From Platerodrilus igneus (lineage: Eukaryota > Arthropoda > Insecta > Coleoptera > Lycidae), in the NCBI GenBank assembly GCA_036346225.1, contig JARFIW010001458.1:1302001-1366000 (forward strand): a stretch of 64,000 nucleotides of DNA, written 5' to 3'. Numbering within the stretch: position 1 is the stretch's first letter; each line of letters begins with the position of its first letter. Of this stretch, positions 11,887 through 21,034 are shown one piece after another. The notes beneath the pieces are model-generated. The model had not been told where the DNA came from. It worked only from the letters and a program-made list of their open reading frames with translations, and searched no databases. Position numbers and translations under genes: made by a program.

Positions 11887-12127
11887 ATACGCGTACTTTT
11901 GTTGAAAGATATTCTTACTTGCATTATTTAAAATTAATAACGGTATATACAGAGTGTTAAATGCTTGCTATTTACATAATGTATGAATTACCTATTTTTC
12001 TGCAAAATACGCGTTCTATAGTTGTAAGATATGCTTACTTACATCGCTTAGAGCTAATTATGGTCTATATACAGGGTGTTAAACGATTGCTATTTACATA
12101 ATGTACGAATTACTTAATTCTCTGCTA
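11887..12127. repeat. Direct tandem duplication of 120 bp
   Basis: Two adjacent units begin at ATACGCG at 11887 and 12007, exactly 120 bp apart. Both contain AGATAT then CTTACTT, GTTAAA then GATTGCTATTTACATAATGTA (or its variant) and GAATTAC near their ends. They differ by scattered substitutions, so the duplication is not recent. Non-coding. Confidence 0.75.
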
Positions 12128-12220
12128 AATAAATGCAGTTTTCTGCTTCCTATCGCAATTTATGGTTACTACACGACCCTTGCTACTCAATACACCCCTA
12201 AACAACCCCTTATCACAGCA

Positions 12221-12225
12221 TTATA

Positions 12226-12262
<37 letters not shown>
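12221..12262. repeat. (TA)n microsatellite
   Basis: An almost uninterrupted TA tract that directly abuts the truncated end of the minus-strand hAT transposase. Reading through it produces spurious IYIYIY tails. Confidence 0.95.
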
Positions 12263-12270
<8 letters not shown>

Positions 12271-12940
12271 CTTGTAGATTTTTACTACAAGGGCTGTGAC
12301 TTCAATGGGAAGCACATTTACTGCAGGCTGGACTGCATTGTGGACGATACGAGCGCCAAAAACCATACCATTTGTTGTTCTTCCAAGTTCATTCTTTACA
12401 AAAGTAAAAACATTGTTTTCTCCTCTTCTCTTCACTCCACCAAAGCTTGTATTGCAATTGTCACCACAAAATTTCACTACTTTCTCTTCAAGTTTATTTT
12501 CCTCGGTGACTGTCATCAGATGACTTGATAATATGTCTGCAGTTTCACCAGGTACAGATTTAAATTCTAGTAGTTTGACTTGCACCCCAGATTCCTGCTT
12601 AAAATAACGCACAACTATAGGGGCAAGTTTTATCTGTTTTTTGTTAGAAACATCCATACTTAGCGCAACAAAATTTGCATTAATGTTAAATCATCATTTA
12701 ATTCTTCAAGTGCCAAAGGTGCTATTACATTTAATATTATAGCCTCGCTTTTCGATTTTTCCCAAAGAAAATTTCTGTTCAAAAAACTTTTAAATTAATT
12801 TTGAGGAACATGTGTTAGAATTGAAGCTTATGTTGTGATTTGACGTATGATAGGCTTCTTTTGCAGCTATTTCATACTCAGAATCAATAGGATTTTTATT
12901 TTTGAAAAATGTTGAAATTTTCTATTTAAATTTCAGTACT
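12262..12940 (-). pseudogene. hAT transposase, N-proximal half
   Basis: Read on the minus strand the frame contains SKSEAIILNVIAPLALEELN, then after a frameshift near 12655 MDVSNKKQIKLAPIVVRYFK, VKFCGDNCNTSFGGVKRRG and ARIVHNAVQPAVNVLPIEV, ending VVKIYKYL at the TA tract. These are the DDE catalytic-core motifs of a hAT superfamily transposase; FCGDN holds one expected acidic residue. The sequence stops exactly where the plus-strand fragment at 17363 begins (YTVRVTPLKEF), with no overlap and no obvious gap. The two look like halves of a single gene now in opposite orientation. No complete reading frame remains. Confidence 0.75.
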
Positions 12941-13343
12941 AAATTTTTCAATTTATATAAACTTGTGATAAAGTCAACAACTAACATTGCATACGTTAAA
13001 AGTACGTAATATATTATAAAAGGGTCTAGAACGTTCCAGGTTTCTTTGGTAAAAATAGATAGTTTTTGGTGATTTTAGATTGAATTCAAAGCATATAAAT
13101 TTTGGGATAAATGATACATATGATATTGATTGATTGAAGGGTGTATTTTAATATTTTTCAAAAATTGTAAATAATATTTTTTTCATTATATGGAATTAAT
13201 TGACTTCGCTTTATCAATTCAAACAAATAGGTAATTATAAAGGGATGGAGAAGAGAAAAATTAATCATCGTAACGTTGTGCACTCTGTGTAGATTAAATA
13301 GGTCAAGCCGTGGCATAATAGTAAAATTAGTAAGATTAAATTT

Positions 13344-13346
<3 letters not shown>
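12941..13346. other. Non-coding flank of hAT half
   Basis: AT-rich with no open frame. It may include the 5' end and terminal repeat of the hAT element, but I could not identify a terminal inverted repeat. Confidence 0.4.

Positions 13347-13383
<37 letters not shown>
13347..13383. repeat. (TA)n microsatellite left of PLE
   Basis: TA tract about 33 bp before the left arm of the Penelope-like element. Its partner tract lies immediately after the right arm (16141). Confidence 0.95.
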
Positions 13384-13387
<4 letters not shown>

Positions 13388-13415
13388 GTATTATTTCTCG
13401 AACGAAAGTAGGTTA

Positions 13416-14118
13416 ACAACTGATTTAATTGAATTCTTGGGATACACTCGTTCTACCAGATAAAACTACAGCGTCAAATTGTAATTTTTATTCAACGTTT
13501 CGGCATTGACTTTATGCCTTCTTCATAGACTGAAAAATTTAATAAAGATTATTACAATTACATTAAAACAGTATAGCTATGTACTTACATAAATTACTAT
13601 GACTTAAACCTGATTTAAACTTAACAAACAACACTTATTCATGACATGCAACTTGGTTAAAAATTTTAAAAAGTAATTACGGCAACACAATTAAAATGTA
13701 ACATAGTCAATTGGATAAAATAAATAAATAAATAAATAAATTAACATTTACAACATGCATTTAAACCTAATCATACGACGCAACAAGCATAACTAAACTA
13801 ATCCTATTTAATAACCGATCATGTTGTCACCTGGTGATTATAGTAAGTCATAATCTAAAACCTGTATCTTAATAGTAATGGAAAAATGGAACACACTAAT
13901 AAATGAAGCACACGACACAGAATACATAATTAAACATTTCAACACTGTTTGCGAAAATGACCGTTATTAAACTTGTAAAGCGCAGAGTAGACCGTGTTTA
14001 AGTTGTTCATATCCACTTTGTTATTAAGTGGATTCGATTGTTGCTGAATATGGAAAGATTCCAAGAAAAGTCTCTTATAATAATTAGATTCTATATCTAA
14101 TATAGTGGTGTTCTCAAC
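13416..14118 (-). repeat. Left inverted arm of the PLE
   Basis: Reverse complement of 15438-16140. It includes the inverted end of the GIY-YIG coding region and the 3' untranslated part. At about 14050-14075 it keeps one G that the right arm has lost, so the arm preserves the reading frame LESFHIQ at the expected catalytic glutamate. Confidence 0.92.
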
Positions 14119-14200
14119 TTCTGTTCAATCACTCTATGATCACACCAAATGATAAACAAGACCTAATAAAAATAACTGCAGTCCTGGCAAATATTATGGT

Positions 14201-15617
14201 TTGCTCAAAATTCATAAAACTGATATACCTCTTAGACCAATTATTTCCTGTATTAATTCTCCTATTTACAATGTTGCTGCCTTTTTGTCGAAGATTTTAC
14301 AAAAATCCTTTCCGTTAGATAGGTGGAACCTGAAGGATACTTTTTCATTTGTGGACGGTTACAGACATGTTCAATTACCTCCCGACCATATTCTGATTTC
14401 CTTGGATGCCCGCTCTTTGTTTACTAATATTCCCATTGAGTTAGTAGTGAGTATTATCACGGAGAAATGGAACCAAATTCAACCACATTGTAATCTGGAT
14501 TTGAAATCGTTTTTATCAACTATTGGCCTAGTTTTTAACAACACCTACTTTATCTTTAACTCGACATATTACATACAGACGTTTGGCACACCGATGGGCT
14601 CTCCACTGTCTCCCATCATTGCTCAAGTCGTCATGGATTCTTTACTAGAGTCTGTCATGAATTTACTTCCTTTTGACATTCCATTTCTTGTCAAATATGT
14701 GGACGACATCTTATGTTCCGTGCCTGAGCATTTGATAGAATATACAGTGTATATTTTCAACAGCTATAATTCTAATTTAGTTTTTACATATGAAAAAGAA
14801 GTTAACCAAAGCATCCCATTTCTAGACACATTGGTGATTAGATCGCCTACCAACACGTTGCTTTTTGACATCTACAAGAAACCCACTGACTCTGGGAGGT
14901 ATATTAATTATTACTCCAACCATACGCTCGCTCATAAAATTAACACCATTATTGGTTTAAAACATCGCATTAACAGAATATGCGAGCCAGATTTGCTTCA
15001 TAAAAATTTAAAACTTTTAGAATTTAGTTTGGTGAATAATGCATATCCCAAACCTCTTATAAAACGATTACTGTATACAAAACACGTACCAATTTCAGCA
15101 CTAGATAAATCAGAAGGGAAAAAAAATTCAGGAAACTACCTTACATCCAAAATCTAACACCTCAACTTGCCAAGATTTTGAAGCAACCTGACTAGGTTAT
15201 CGCATGCGCCTATAAAAAATCAATAGGTAGTTTGTTTACAAAAATAAAAGATAGCACAGATAAGTCTCTGTGTAGCAACGTTATTTACAAAATACAATGT
15301 AGTTGCAAAAGAACATACGTTGGTCAGACAAAACAGTGGCTGAAGAACCGCATCATACAACACAAAAGTGATGCCAGGATTGGAAAATTTAATTGTGCTC
15401 TTGCGTCGCATTTGTACAATACTAAACATACCGCGAATTTTGAGAACACCACTATATTAGATATAGAATCTAATTATTATAAGAGACTTTTCTTGAATCT
15501 TTCCATATTCAGCAACAATCGAATCCACTTAATAACAAAGTGGATATGAACAACATAAACACGGTCTACTCTGCGCTTTACAAGTTTAATAACGGTCATT
15601 TTCGCAAACAGTGTTGA
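14201..15617 (+). pseudogene. PLE reverse transcriptase plus GIY-YIG endonuclease
   Basis: The RT part (14201-15157, 318 residues from the first Met) carries LRPIIS, motif A SLDARSLFTNIP (Asp at residue 69), motif B GTPMGSPLSPIIAQ and the catalytic box YVDD (residues 166-169), then FLDTLVI. It lacks the N-terminal region; an out-of-frame piece ends in ANIMVCSK just upstream. An A-tract near 15120 shifts frame and a TAG occurs at 15193-15195 in the connector. The GIY-YIG part follows with VIYKIQC, TYVGQT, an Arg/His pair (KNRIIQH) and CALASHLYNTKH. A one-base loss near 15493 moves the catalytic-Glu segment LESFHIQ out of frame; in that frame it continues to a TGA at 15617. The enzyme primes reverse transcription at nicked targets, so this copy is probably defective. 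Confidence 0.88.
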
Positions 15618-16138
15618 AATGTTTAATTATGTAATCTGTGTCGTGTGCTTCATTTATTAGTGTGTTCCATTTTTCCATTACTATTAAGATACAGGTATTA
15701 GATTATGACTTACTATAATCACCAGGTGACAACATGATCGGTTATTAAATAGGATTAGTTTAGTTATGCTTGTTGCGTCGTATGATTAGGTTTAAATGCA
15801 TGTTGTAAATGTTAATTTATTTATTTATTTATTTATTTTATCCAATTGACTATGTTACATTTTAATTGTGTTGCCGTAATTACTTTTTAAAATTTTTAAC
15901 CAAGTTGCATGTCATGAATAAGTGTTGTTTGTTAAGTTTAAATCAGGTTTAAGTCATAGTAATTTATGTAAGTACATAGCTATACTGTTTTAATGTAATT
16001 GTAATAATCTTTATTAAATTTTTCAGTCTATGAAGAAGGCATAAAGTCAATGCCGAAACGTTGAATAAAAATTACAATTTGACGCTGTAGTTTTATCTGG
16101 TAGAACGAGTGTATCCCAAGAATTCAATTAAATCAGTT

Positions 16139-16140
<2 letters not shown>
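15438..16140 (+). repeat. Right arm (3' end) of the PLE
   Basis: Holds the end of the GIY-YIG domain and the 3' untranslated region. Near 16023-16065 is a hammerhead-like relic: GAAGAAGGCAT, loop AAAGTCA, then ATGCCGAAACG, with a perfect GGCAT/ATGCC stem II and GAAAC. The 5' core differs from CTGATGA at a critical position, so cleavage is doubtful. Confidence 0.85.

Positions 16141-16176
<36 letters not shown>
16141..16176. repeat. (TA)n microsatellite between two inverted-repeat elements
   Basis: TA tract that separates the end of the PLE from the start of the hammerhead-bearing foldback element. Confidence 0.95.
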
Positions 16177-16346
16177 CAAAGACAAGTTATTTGCAGTCCG
16201 CAATAAGAAAATTGTATAAAAAGTAAGATGTATCTGTAAACAAACTCTTATGAAAATAATAAGAGCCATTGACAAATACAAATCGGGCTGGTAGTTATAT
16301 AGCCATTAACAAAACATTAGCTTTATTACTTTATAGGGAGGAAACA

Positions 16347-16390
16347 TCCACTGACCAATGGTTTCGGCTAGTTAGCCTCATCAGAGTGGA
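16347..16390 (-). ncRNA. Type I hammerhead ribozyme (left arm, minus strand)
   Basis: Exact reverse complement of the motif at 17140-17183. Read on the minus strand it has the same core, stems and GUC cleavage site. With its partner it forms an inverted pair separated by about 750 bp, so transcripts from either strand would contain a sense ribozyme. Confidence 0.85.
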
Positions 16391-17139
16391 ATAGTTCCCA
16401 AGAACCCTATGAAGTAATCGAAGCTATTATAATGATATAATTTCGAAACAATCACTGTACTATGGCAAAAGTAAATAAAACCGCCATCAGGTGATAAAAC
16501 CAACACTACAGGTGGAAGTACAGAATTGAACCGAAACTACATAATAAATTTTATAAATGACTATAAAGTACGTCTGGCCTTTGAGATTTGCGGAATGTTA
16601 CAGCAAAATTTATCTGCATACGTAACAAACCTTCTCGTGGCGACACCGGGTTCATGCCCCAAAGGCAATTCAAATGAACAAAGACAAGTTATTTGCAGTC
16701 CGCAATAAGAAGATTGTATAAAAAGTAAGATGTATCTGTAAACAAATCGGGCCCGATTTGTATTTTTCATAAGAGTTTGTTTACAGATACATCTTACTTT
16801 TTATACAATTTTCTTATTGCGGACTGCAAATAACTTGTCTTTGTTCATTTGAATTGCCTTTGGGGCATGAACCCCGGGTGTCGTCACGAGAAGGTTTGTT
16901 ACGTATGCAAATAAATTTTGCTGTAACATTCCGCAAATCTCAAAGGCCAGACGTACTTTTATAGTCATTTATAAAATTTATTATGTAGTTTCGGTTCAAT
17001 TCTGTACTTCCACACTTTAGTAGTGTTGGTTTTTATCACCTGATGGCGGTTTTATTTACTTTTGCCATAGTACAGTGATTGTTTCGAAATTATATCATTA
17101 TAATAGCTTTGATTACTTTATAGGGTTCTTGGGAACTAT

Positions 17140-17183
17140 TCCACTCTGATGAGGCTAACTAGCCGAAACCATTGGTCAGTGGA
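17140..17183 (+). ncRNA. Type I hammerhead ribozyme (right arm, plus strand)
   Basis: All conserved parts of the fold are present in order: stem I strand TCCACT (17140-17145), core CTGATGA (17146-17152), stem II GGCT-AACT-AGCC (17153-17164), core GAAA (17165-17168), a very short stem III ACC-ATT-GGT, the cleavage triplet GTC ending at 17177, and the returning stem I strand AGTGGA (17178-17183), which pairs perfectly with the first. A 3-bp stem III is typical of the minimal hammerheads described in PLEs. It would self-cleave the element's RNA after C17177. Single-hammerhead activity with so short a stem III can be weak, and dimeric folding is sometimes needed. Confidence 0.88.
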
Positions 17184-17305
17184 TGTTTCATCCCCTATGA
17201 AGTAATAAAGCTAATGTTTTGTTAATGGCTATATAACTACCAGCCCGATTTGTATTTGTCAATGGCTCTTATTATTTTCATAAGAGTTTGTTTACAGATA
17301 CATCT

Positions 17306-17310
<5 letters not shown>

Positions 17311-17362
<52 letters not shown>
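17311..17362. repeat. (TA)n microsatellite before hAT C half
   Basis: TA tract joined directly to the coding sequence of the plus-strand hAT half (TATTGTATGTATACGG). It generates spurious IYIYIY reading frames on both strands. Confidence 0.95.
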
Positions 17363-17366
<4 letters not shown>

Positions 17367-18371
17367 ATGTATACGGTAAGGGTCACTCCGCTCAAAGAGT
17401 TCTGTAAGTTTGCAGATATTGAATACCGTAAATTATTAAAACACGGTAACACTAGATTCCTCTCCCTCATGCCCGTAATTGAACGAATTTTACAAATATT
17501 TTCTGATTTGAATCAGTACTTCTGATCTCAGGAAATGTGTCCAGCTCTGATAAAAAACTTTTTTGATGAGGAATGTGGTGAAATGTTTTTTTGGTTTGTG
17601 CATGGTCAGCTAACAATGTTTAATAAAACAATTTTAGCCCTGGAGAAAAGTAAGTCCAGTGTAAACAATGCTGCTCACTCTTTACAGATGTTGAAGGAAA
17701 ATTTACAAGAGAGAAAAGAGTCCAACTTCATTCCACATGGTGCTAAATGTTTCTTTCGATCATTTCAAGGAAAAGACAAGGTAGACTCGCATTGACCGTG
17801 ACTTCAATGAATTTTACAGTCAGTGTATCTCTTGTATTGACCTGTGGGAAGACAGTTTCGGAGAAGCACGAGACTTCGTCTGGGTCAATGAAAATATTAT
17901 TTCATGGGAAAACCTTGCAAGAACAGCAGAGTTGATCAATAAAAATATCGGAAAACCTAAGGTTAACATTGATGAGGTTTTTCTTGCCTATAAATTTCGG
18001 GCTTTTAAAATGGGAGACTGGGAGAAAGAAGAAAAAGAAAACGATCGGAAAAAATCAAACAAAGAAAAACGGATGGAACTACTCTGTTCTTTTAAGTAAC
18101 AAAACGTTTCAATGTCTAATGTTGGAATGGTTGTTGACTATGTGTTCTATCTTCCTGGAACGGCCACCCCAGTTGAGCGGATTTTTTCGATGATGAACAG
18201 TGCCTAGAATGATGAACGGGGTTTGATGCACGAGTTCACAGTCCGCAGTTTGATTGTGTGCAAAGTTAACTTTGGAATTAGCTGCAATGAATTTTATGAA
18301 AAAATTAAAGACAAAAAGAACTTATTGAGAAAGGTTCACTCAAGTGAAAAATACAAGTGGTACAACAAGTA
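17363..18371 (+). pseudogene. hAT transposase, C-proximal half
   Basis: Starting at the TA tract the frame reads MYTVRVTPLKEFCKFADIEY, RKLLKHGNTRFLSLMPVIER (the conserved TRWLSL-like region, with Phe for Trp) and then FFDEECGEMFFWFVHGQLTM. After frameshifts the C-terminal dimerisation region follows around 18130-18330: LPGTATPVERIFSMMNSA, a stop, then RSLIVCKVNFGISCNEFYEK, ending KWYNK at a stop at 18371. These are typical hAT C-terminal motifs. It continues exactly where the minus-strand half at 12262 breaks off. There are several frameshifts and at least one nonsense codon. Confidence 0.8.
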
Positions 18372-18434
18372 GGAAAAACTGTTTATTTGTAAAAAATCAT
18401 ATTTTTATGTTTTATACCATTAAGAATGAAAAAC

Positions 18435-18436
<2 letters not shown>

Positions 18437-18478
<42 letters not shown>
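18437..18478. repeat. (TA)n microsatellite after hAT half
   Basis: TA tract about 65 bp after the hAT stop codon, immediately before the next transposase relic. Confidence 0.95.
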
Positions 18479-18484
<6 letters not shown>

Positions 18485-18524
18485 GATTGTCCTGGTTGGC
18501 CCGTGAAAAATTATGTCAATTCTA

Positions 18525-18870
18525 GTTATGCAGGACTGTGCACCAGTCATCGTGTATCGGATGTTCCAAACTACTTATATTTACGTATTCCAAAGGTGAA
18601 TTGGACGAAGGAGCGACTATGCTTGTCCACCACGCAGTCCTGTATTTGATTCTTCAGATTTATATTCTTGGGTATACATAAAATCCTTTGTTTATGACGA
18701 ACCACCCGCCTGTAACTTTGGAATAAAATTCAGACCGCTGCTGCTATAATCCGATAAAATCAGCAGATTAACTGGATAGAGTTAAGACAGACTATAGCTA
18801 GCACGTTCAAGATAAAGTGCAAAAGTTAATGGTGGGTACGTAAAAAATTTGTTGACTGTTGCGTCGCTGT
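18525..18870 (+). pseudogene. Tc1/mariner-like transposase relic (C-terminal part)
   Basis: The plus strand reads MQDCAPVIV (cf. the usual QDGAPPH around the second catalytic aspartate), IGRRSDYACPPRSPVFDSSD (cf. WPPRSPDLTPLD with the third), LYSWVYIKSFVYDEPPACN (cf. FLWGYVKxxVY), and ends near VNGGYVKNLL. Both acidic positions have decayed contexts and frameshifts are present. Only the last third of the gene remains, between the (TA)n at 18478 and that at 19139. It is the same broad insect transposase group as the element at 19.2-21.0 kb but a different copy. Confidence 0.65.
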
Positions 18871-19135
18871 TTTGTTCACTTTTTGTATTCATTTCTAAGA
18901 AAGCTATGCATTTATTTTGGTTACTAGTGTTGTCCTACATGCCGTTTACTCCAGTATCCACTTGTTCTTTAATAATTTCCTACAGTTTGCATTCTGAGTA
19001 AATTGAAAAGCAAAGTGAATAAGGTCTTCTTGTCTGTCAGCTTTACCGACACAGGTTTTCTTCTCTTGACCATCTACTATGATTTTAGTTATTTCATTAA
19101 CTCGCCCTGATTATAATTTTGCGATATAGCAGGGC

Positions 19136-19138
<3 letters not shown>

Positions 19139-19187
<49 letters not shown>
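19139..19187. repeat. (TA)n microsatellite left of Tc1-like element
   Basis: TA tract directly abutting the left terminal repeat (GTGTCTGTTTTTCG). Tc1/mariner elements insert at TA, so such tracts are natural targets. Confidence 0.95.
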
Positions 19188-19190
<3 letters not shown>

Positions 19191-20971
19191 TCTGTTTTTC
19201 GTGTCTAAGCGAATATCTCGGCTATTGTAAGAATCGATTCAAAATTTTAAATGGAACTTACGCATTATTATTGCAAATTTTAAAAGTGTTTAAATTTTTC
19301 TTTTCAACGATATATCACTCAATAATAATTGTTTAATCAATTAAACGCAGAAATCGATTATTAAATAGCGCTTAACATCAGGCGTCTTATTTGAAATAAG
19401 CATTCAAAACAGTGGGCGGCGAAACAATTGATAGCGCTTATTGACAGTTATTCCTTAGTAATTTAATTCCGCATTGTTGACCTTCATCTTAAGGCTTTTG
19501 CAATGGAACGTCATTATACCAATGATGAAAAATGGATATGTTAATGATGTACATTAGATGTAATGATAACGCGAGAGAAGCCCCAGAAGTTTATCGAGAA
19601 ATGTATCCAGATAGAGCACAGCCACATTCTCGAACTTTTAGACGACTTGAAGGTAAAATAAGAAGCTATGGACGTTTTAATAACATAGTAAAAAAAACAG
19701 AAATCAAAATGGTAGAGATAATGATGAAGATGTTTTGGTATTGAAATATTTTAGAGCATATCCACGAAATTCCATACGCAACGCGGCGGTAGATTTAGGT
19801 ATTAATCGAAACAAAATATTTTCTATTCTTAAATATCATAAAATGAATGCTTATAAAGTTAAAGCAGTGCACGGTTTGATATCTGGTGATTCAGATAGGA
19901 GAATACGATTTTGCAACTGGCTTATCAATTCTCAAAATTTATTACCTTTAATCCTTTGTAGCGATGAATCTAATTTTAACAATAACGGCATCCCTAATCG
20001 AAAAAACGATCATTTCTGGGATACAGAAAGTCCGCGTCAAATTCGCGAATGCAGATTTCAACAAAGATTTTCGATTAACGTGTGGCTTGGAATATTAGGT
20101 AATACTATAATAGGACCTTATTTTTATCAAGGAACACTTGATGAGGCACAATACGGCTATTTTCTTGAGACACAATTTGAAGATTATTAGGACGATATAC
20201 CACTAGAAATACGCCGCGATATGTGGTTTCAACAGTAAGGAGCACCTCCTCACAATACAAAAATCGTAAAAAATATTTTAAGCGAAATGTTTGGTGCACA
20301 ATGTATCGGAAATGGAGGTTCCATAAACTGGCCAGCAAGATCTCGAAATCTTTCTGTTTTAGATTTTTTGTTTTATGATATCTCAAACAACACGTTTATG
20401 TAACGCGCCCAGAGAGTCTTGATATTCTTAAAGGCCTTCGAAGAACGTGTGGTCAAATAACACCATGTATGTTGCAAAAAGCACGAAGAAATTTAATAAT
20501 TGGATCTCAGCGATGTCTTGCAATAACGAAGGCCATGTGGAACATAACCTTTAACGTTTTAAATGAATTTTGTAATTTAGTATTTCTTTGTTTTTGTTGT
20601 TATTATCAATTTCTGCGTTTAGATGAGCGCTAGCAATTGTTTTGCCGCCCACTGTTTTGAATGCCTATTTCAATTAGGTACGTGTTAAGCGCTATTTAAT
20701 AATCGATTTCTGTGTTTAATTATTATTGAGTGATATATTGTTGAAAAGAAAATTTTAAGCACTTTAAGAATATGTAATAACAATGGGTATGTTCCATTTA
20801 AAATTTTTAATGTATTTGCTATATCTCAAAAATTTGAAGCTGTATTGTTTCTTTGTTTCTTTATTTTGACATATTATTGCAAATAAAAAGTTACACAACT
20901 TTTGTATATAACATTTCTCTGAAATTCTTATAATAGCCAAGATATTTGCCGTGGCACGTAAAAGCAGACAC
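19188..20971 (+). mobile_element. Tc1/mariner-like element with long terminal inverted repeats
   Basis: The left end GTGTCTGTTTTTCGTG and the right end (reverse complement GTGTCTGCTTTTACGTG) are inverted repeats, and the similarity continues inward for roughly 250 bp: TCTCGGCTATTGTAAGAATC against its inverse near 20930, and CACTGTTTTGAATGC near 20660 against its inverse near 19405. A transposase-like gene fills the middle. TA tracts flank both sides, so the TA duplication itself cannot be resolved. Confidence 0.85.
19503..20580 (+). pseudogene. Transposase of the Tc1-like element
   Basis: The start is MERHYTNDEK at 19503, followed after a frameshift by DMLMMYIRCNDNAREAPEVY and YPDRAQPHSRTFRRL (N-terminal helix-turn-helix), then RNSIRNAAVDLGINRNKIFS (second helix-turn-helix). 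The DDE domain shows LILCSDESNF (first Asp), RFSINVWLGILGNTIIGPYF, then MWFQQ-stop-GAPPH, where the codon for the second catalytic Asp is TAA, and NWPARSRNLSVLDF, where the third is Asn. So two of three catalytic residues are lost, and there is another stop after LETQFEDY plus two frameshifts. The order matches the DUF4817-type insect transposases as I recall them. Confidence 0.85.
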
Positions 20972-20973
20972 AC

Positions 20974-20980
<7 letters not shown>

Positions 20981-21031
<51 letters not shown>
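20981..21031. repeat. (TA)n microsatellite right of Tc1-like element
   Basis: Preceded by a short TGTGTGTG run after the right terminal repeat. Partner of the tract at 19139-19187. Confidence 0.95.

Positions 21032-21034
<3 letters not shown>

Larger units (their letters stand above)
13416..16140 (+). mobile_element. Penelope-like retroelement with 703-bp inverted arms
   Basis: The element begins ACAACTGATTTAATTG and ends with the reverse complement of that sequence. The left arm (13416-14118) is an inverted copy of the last 703 bp (15438-16140), and by eye the arms are more than 98% identical. Between them lies a plus-strand RT and GIY-YIG coding region. An inverted, 5'-truncated copy of the element's own 3' part placed upstream of the main copy is a known Penelope arrangement. 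Both outer sides are (TA)n tracts. Near-identical arms suggest a fairly recent insertion, although the coding region already carries frameshifts. A TTTA tetranucleotide run lies in each arm. Confidence 0.9.
16177..17310. mobile_element. Non-autonomous foldback element with paired hammerhead ribozymes
   Basis: A 1.1-kb near-perfect palindrome centred at about 16750 (AAATCGGGCCCGATTT). The left half is the reverse complement of the right half, for example CAGATACATCTTA at about 17296 against TAAGATGTATCTG at about 16227. The block with ACAAGTTATTTGCAGTCCGC occurs at the left edge, just left of the centre, and inverted just right of it, so each half looks like more than one copy of a shorter unit. 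No protein is encoded. A hammerhead ribozyme lies in each arm. Hammerheads are known in PLE terminal repeats and in non-autonomous retrozymes, so I infer a PLE-dependent retrozyme-like element. It is bounded by (TA)n tracts. Confidence 0.8.

Noticed and set aside
12232..12300. Protein tails of repeated Ile-Tyr at (TA)n tracts (also at 17237-17525 and 18344-18649)
   Set aside because: They are readings through TA microsatellites; the real coding similarity stops at the tract.
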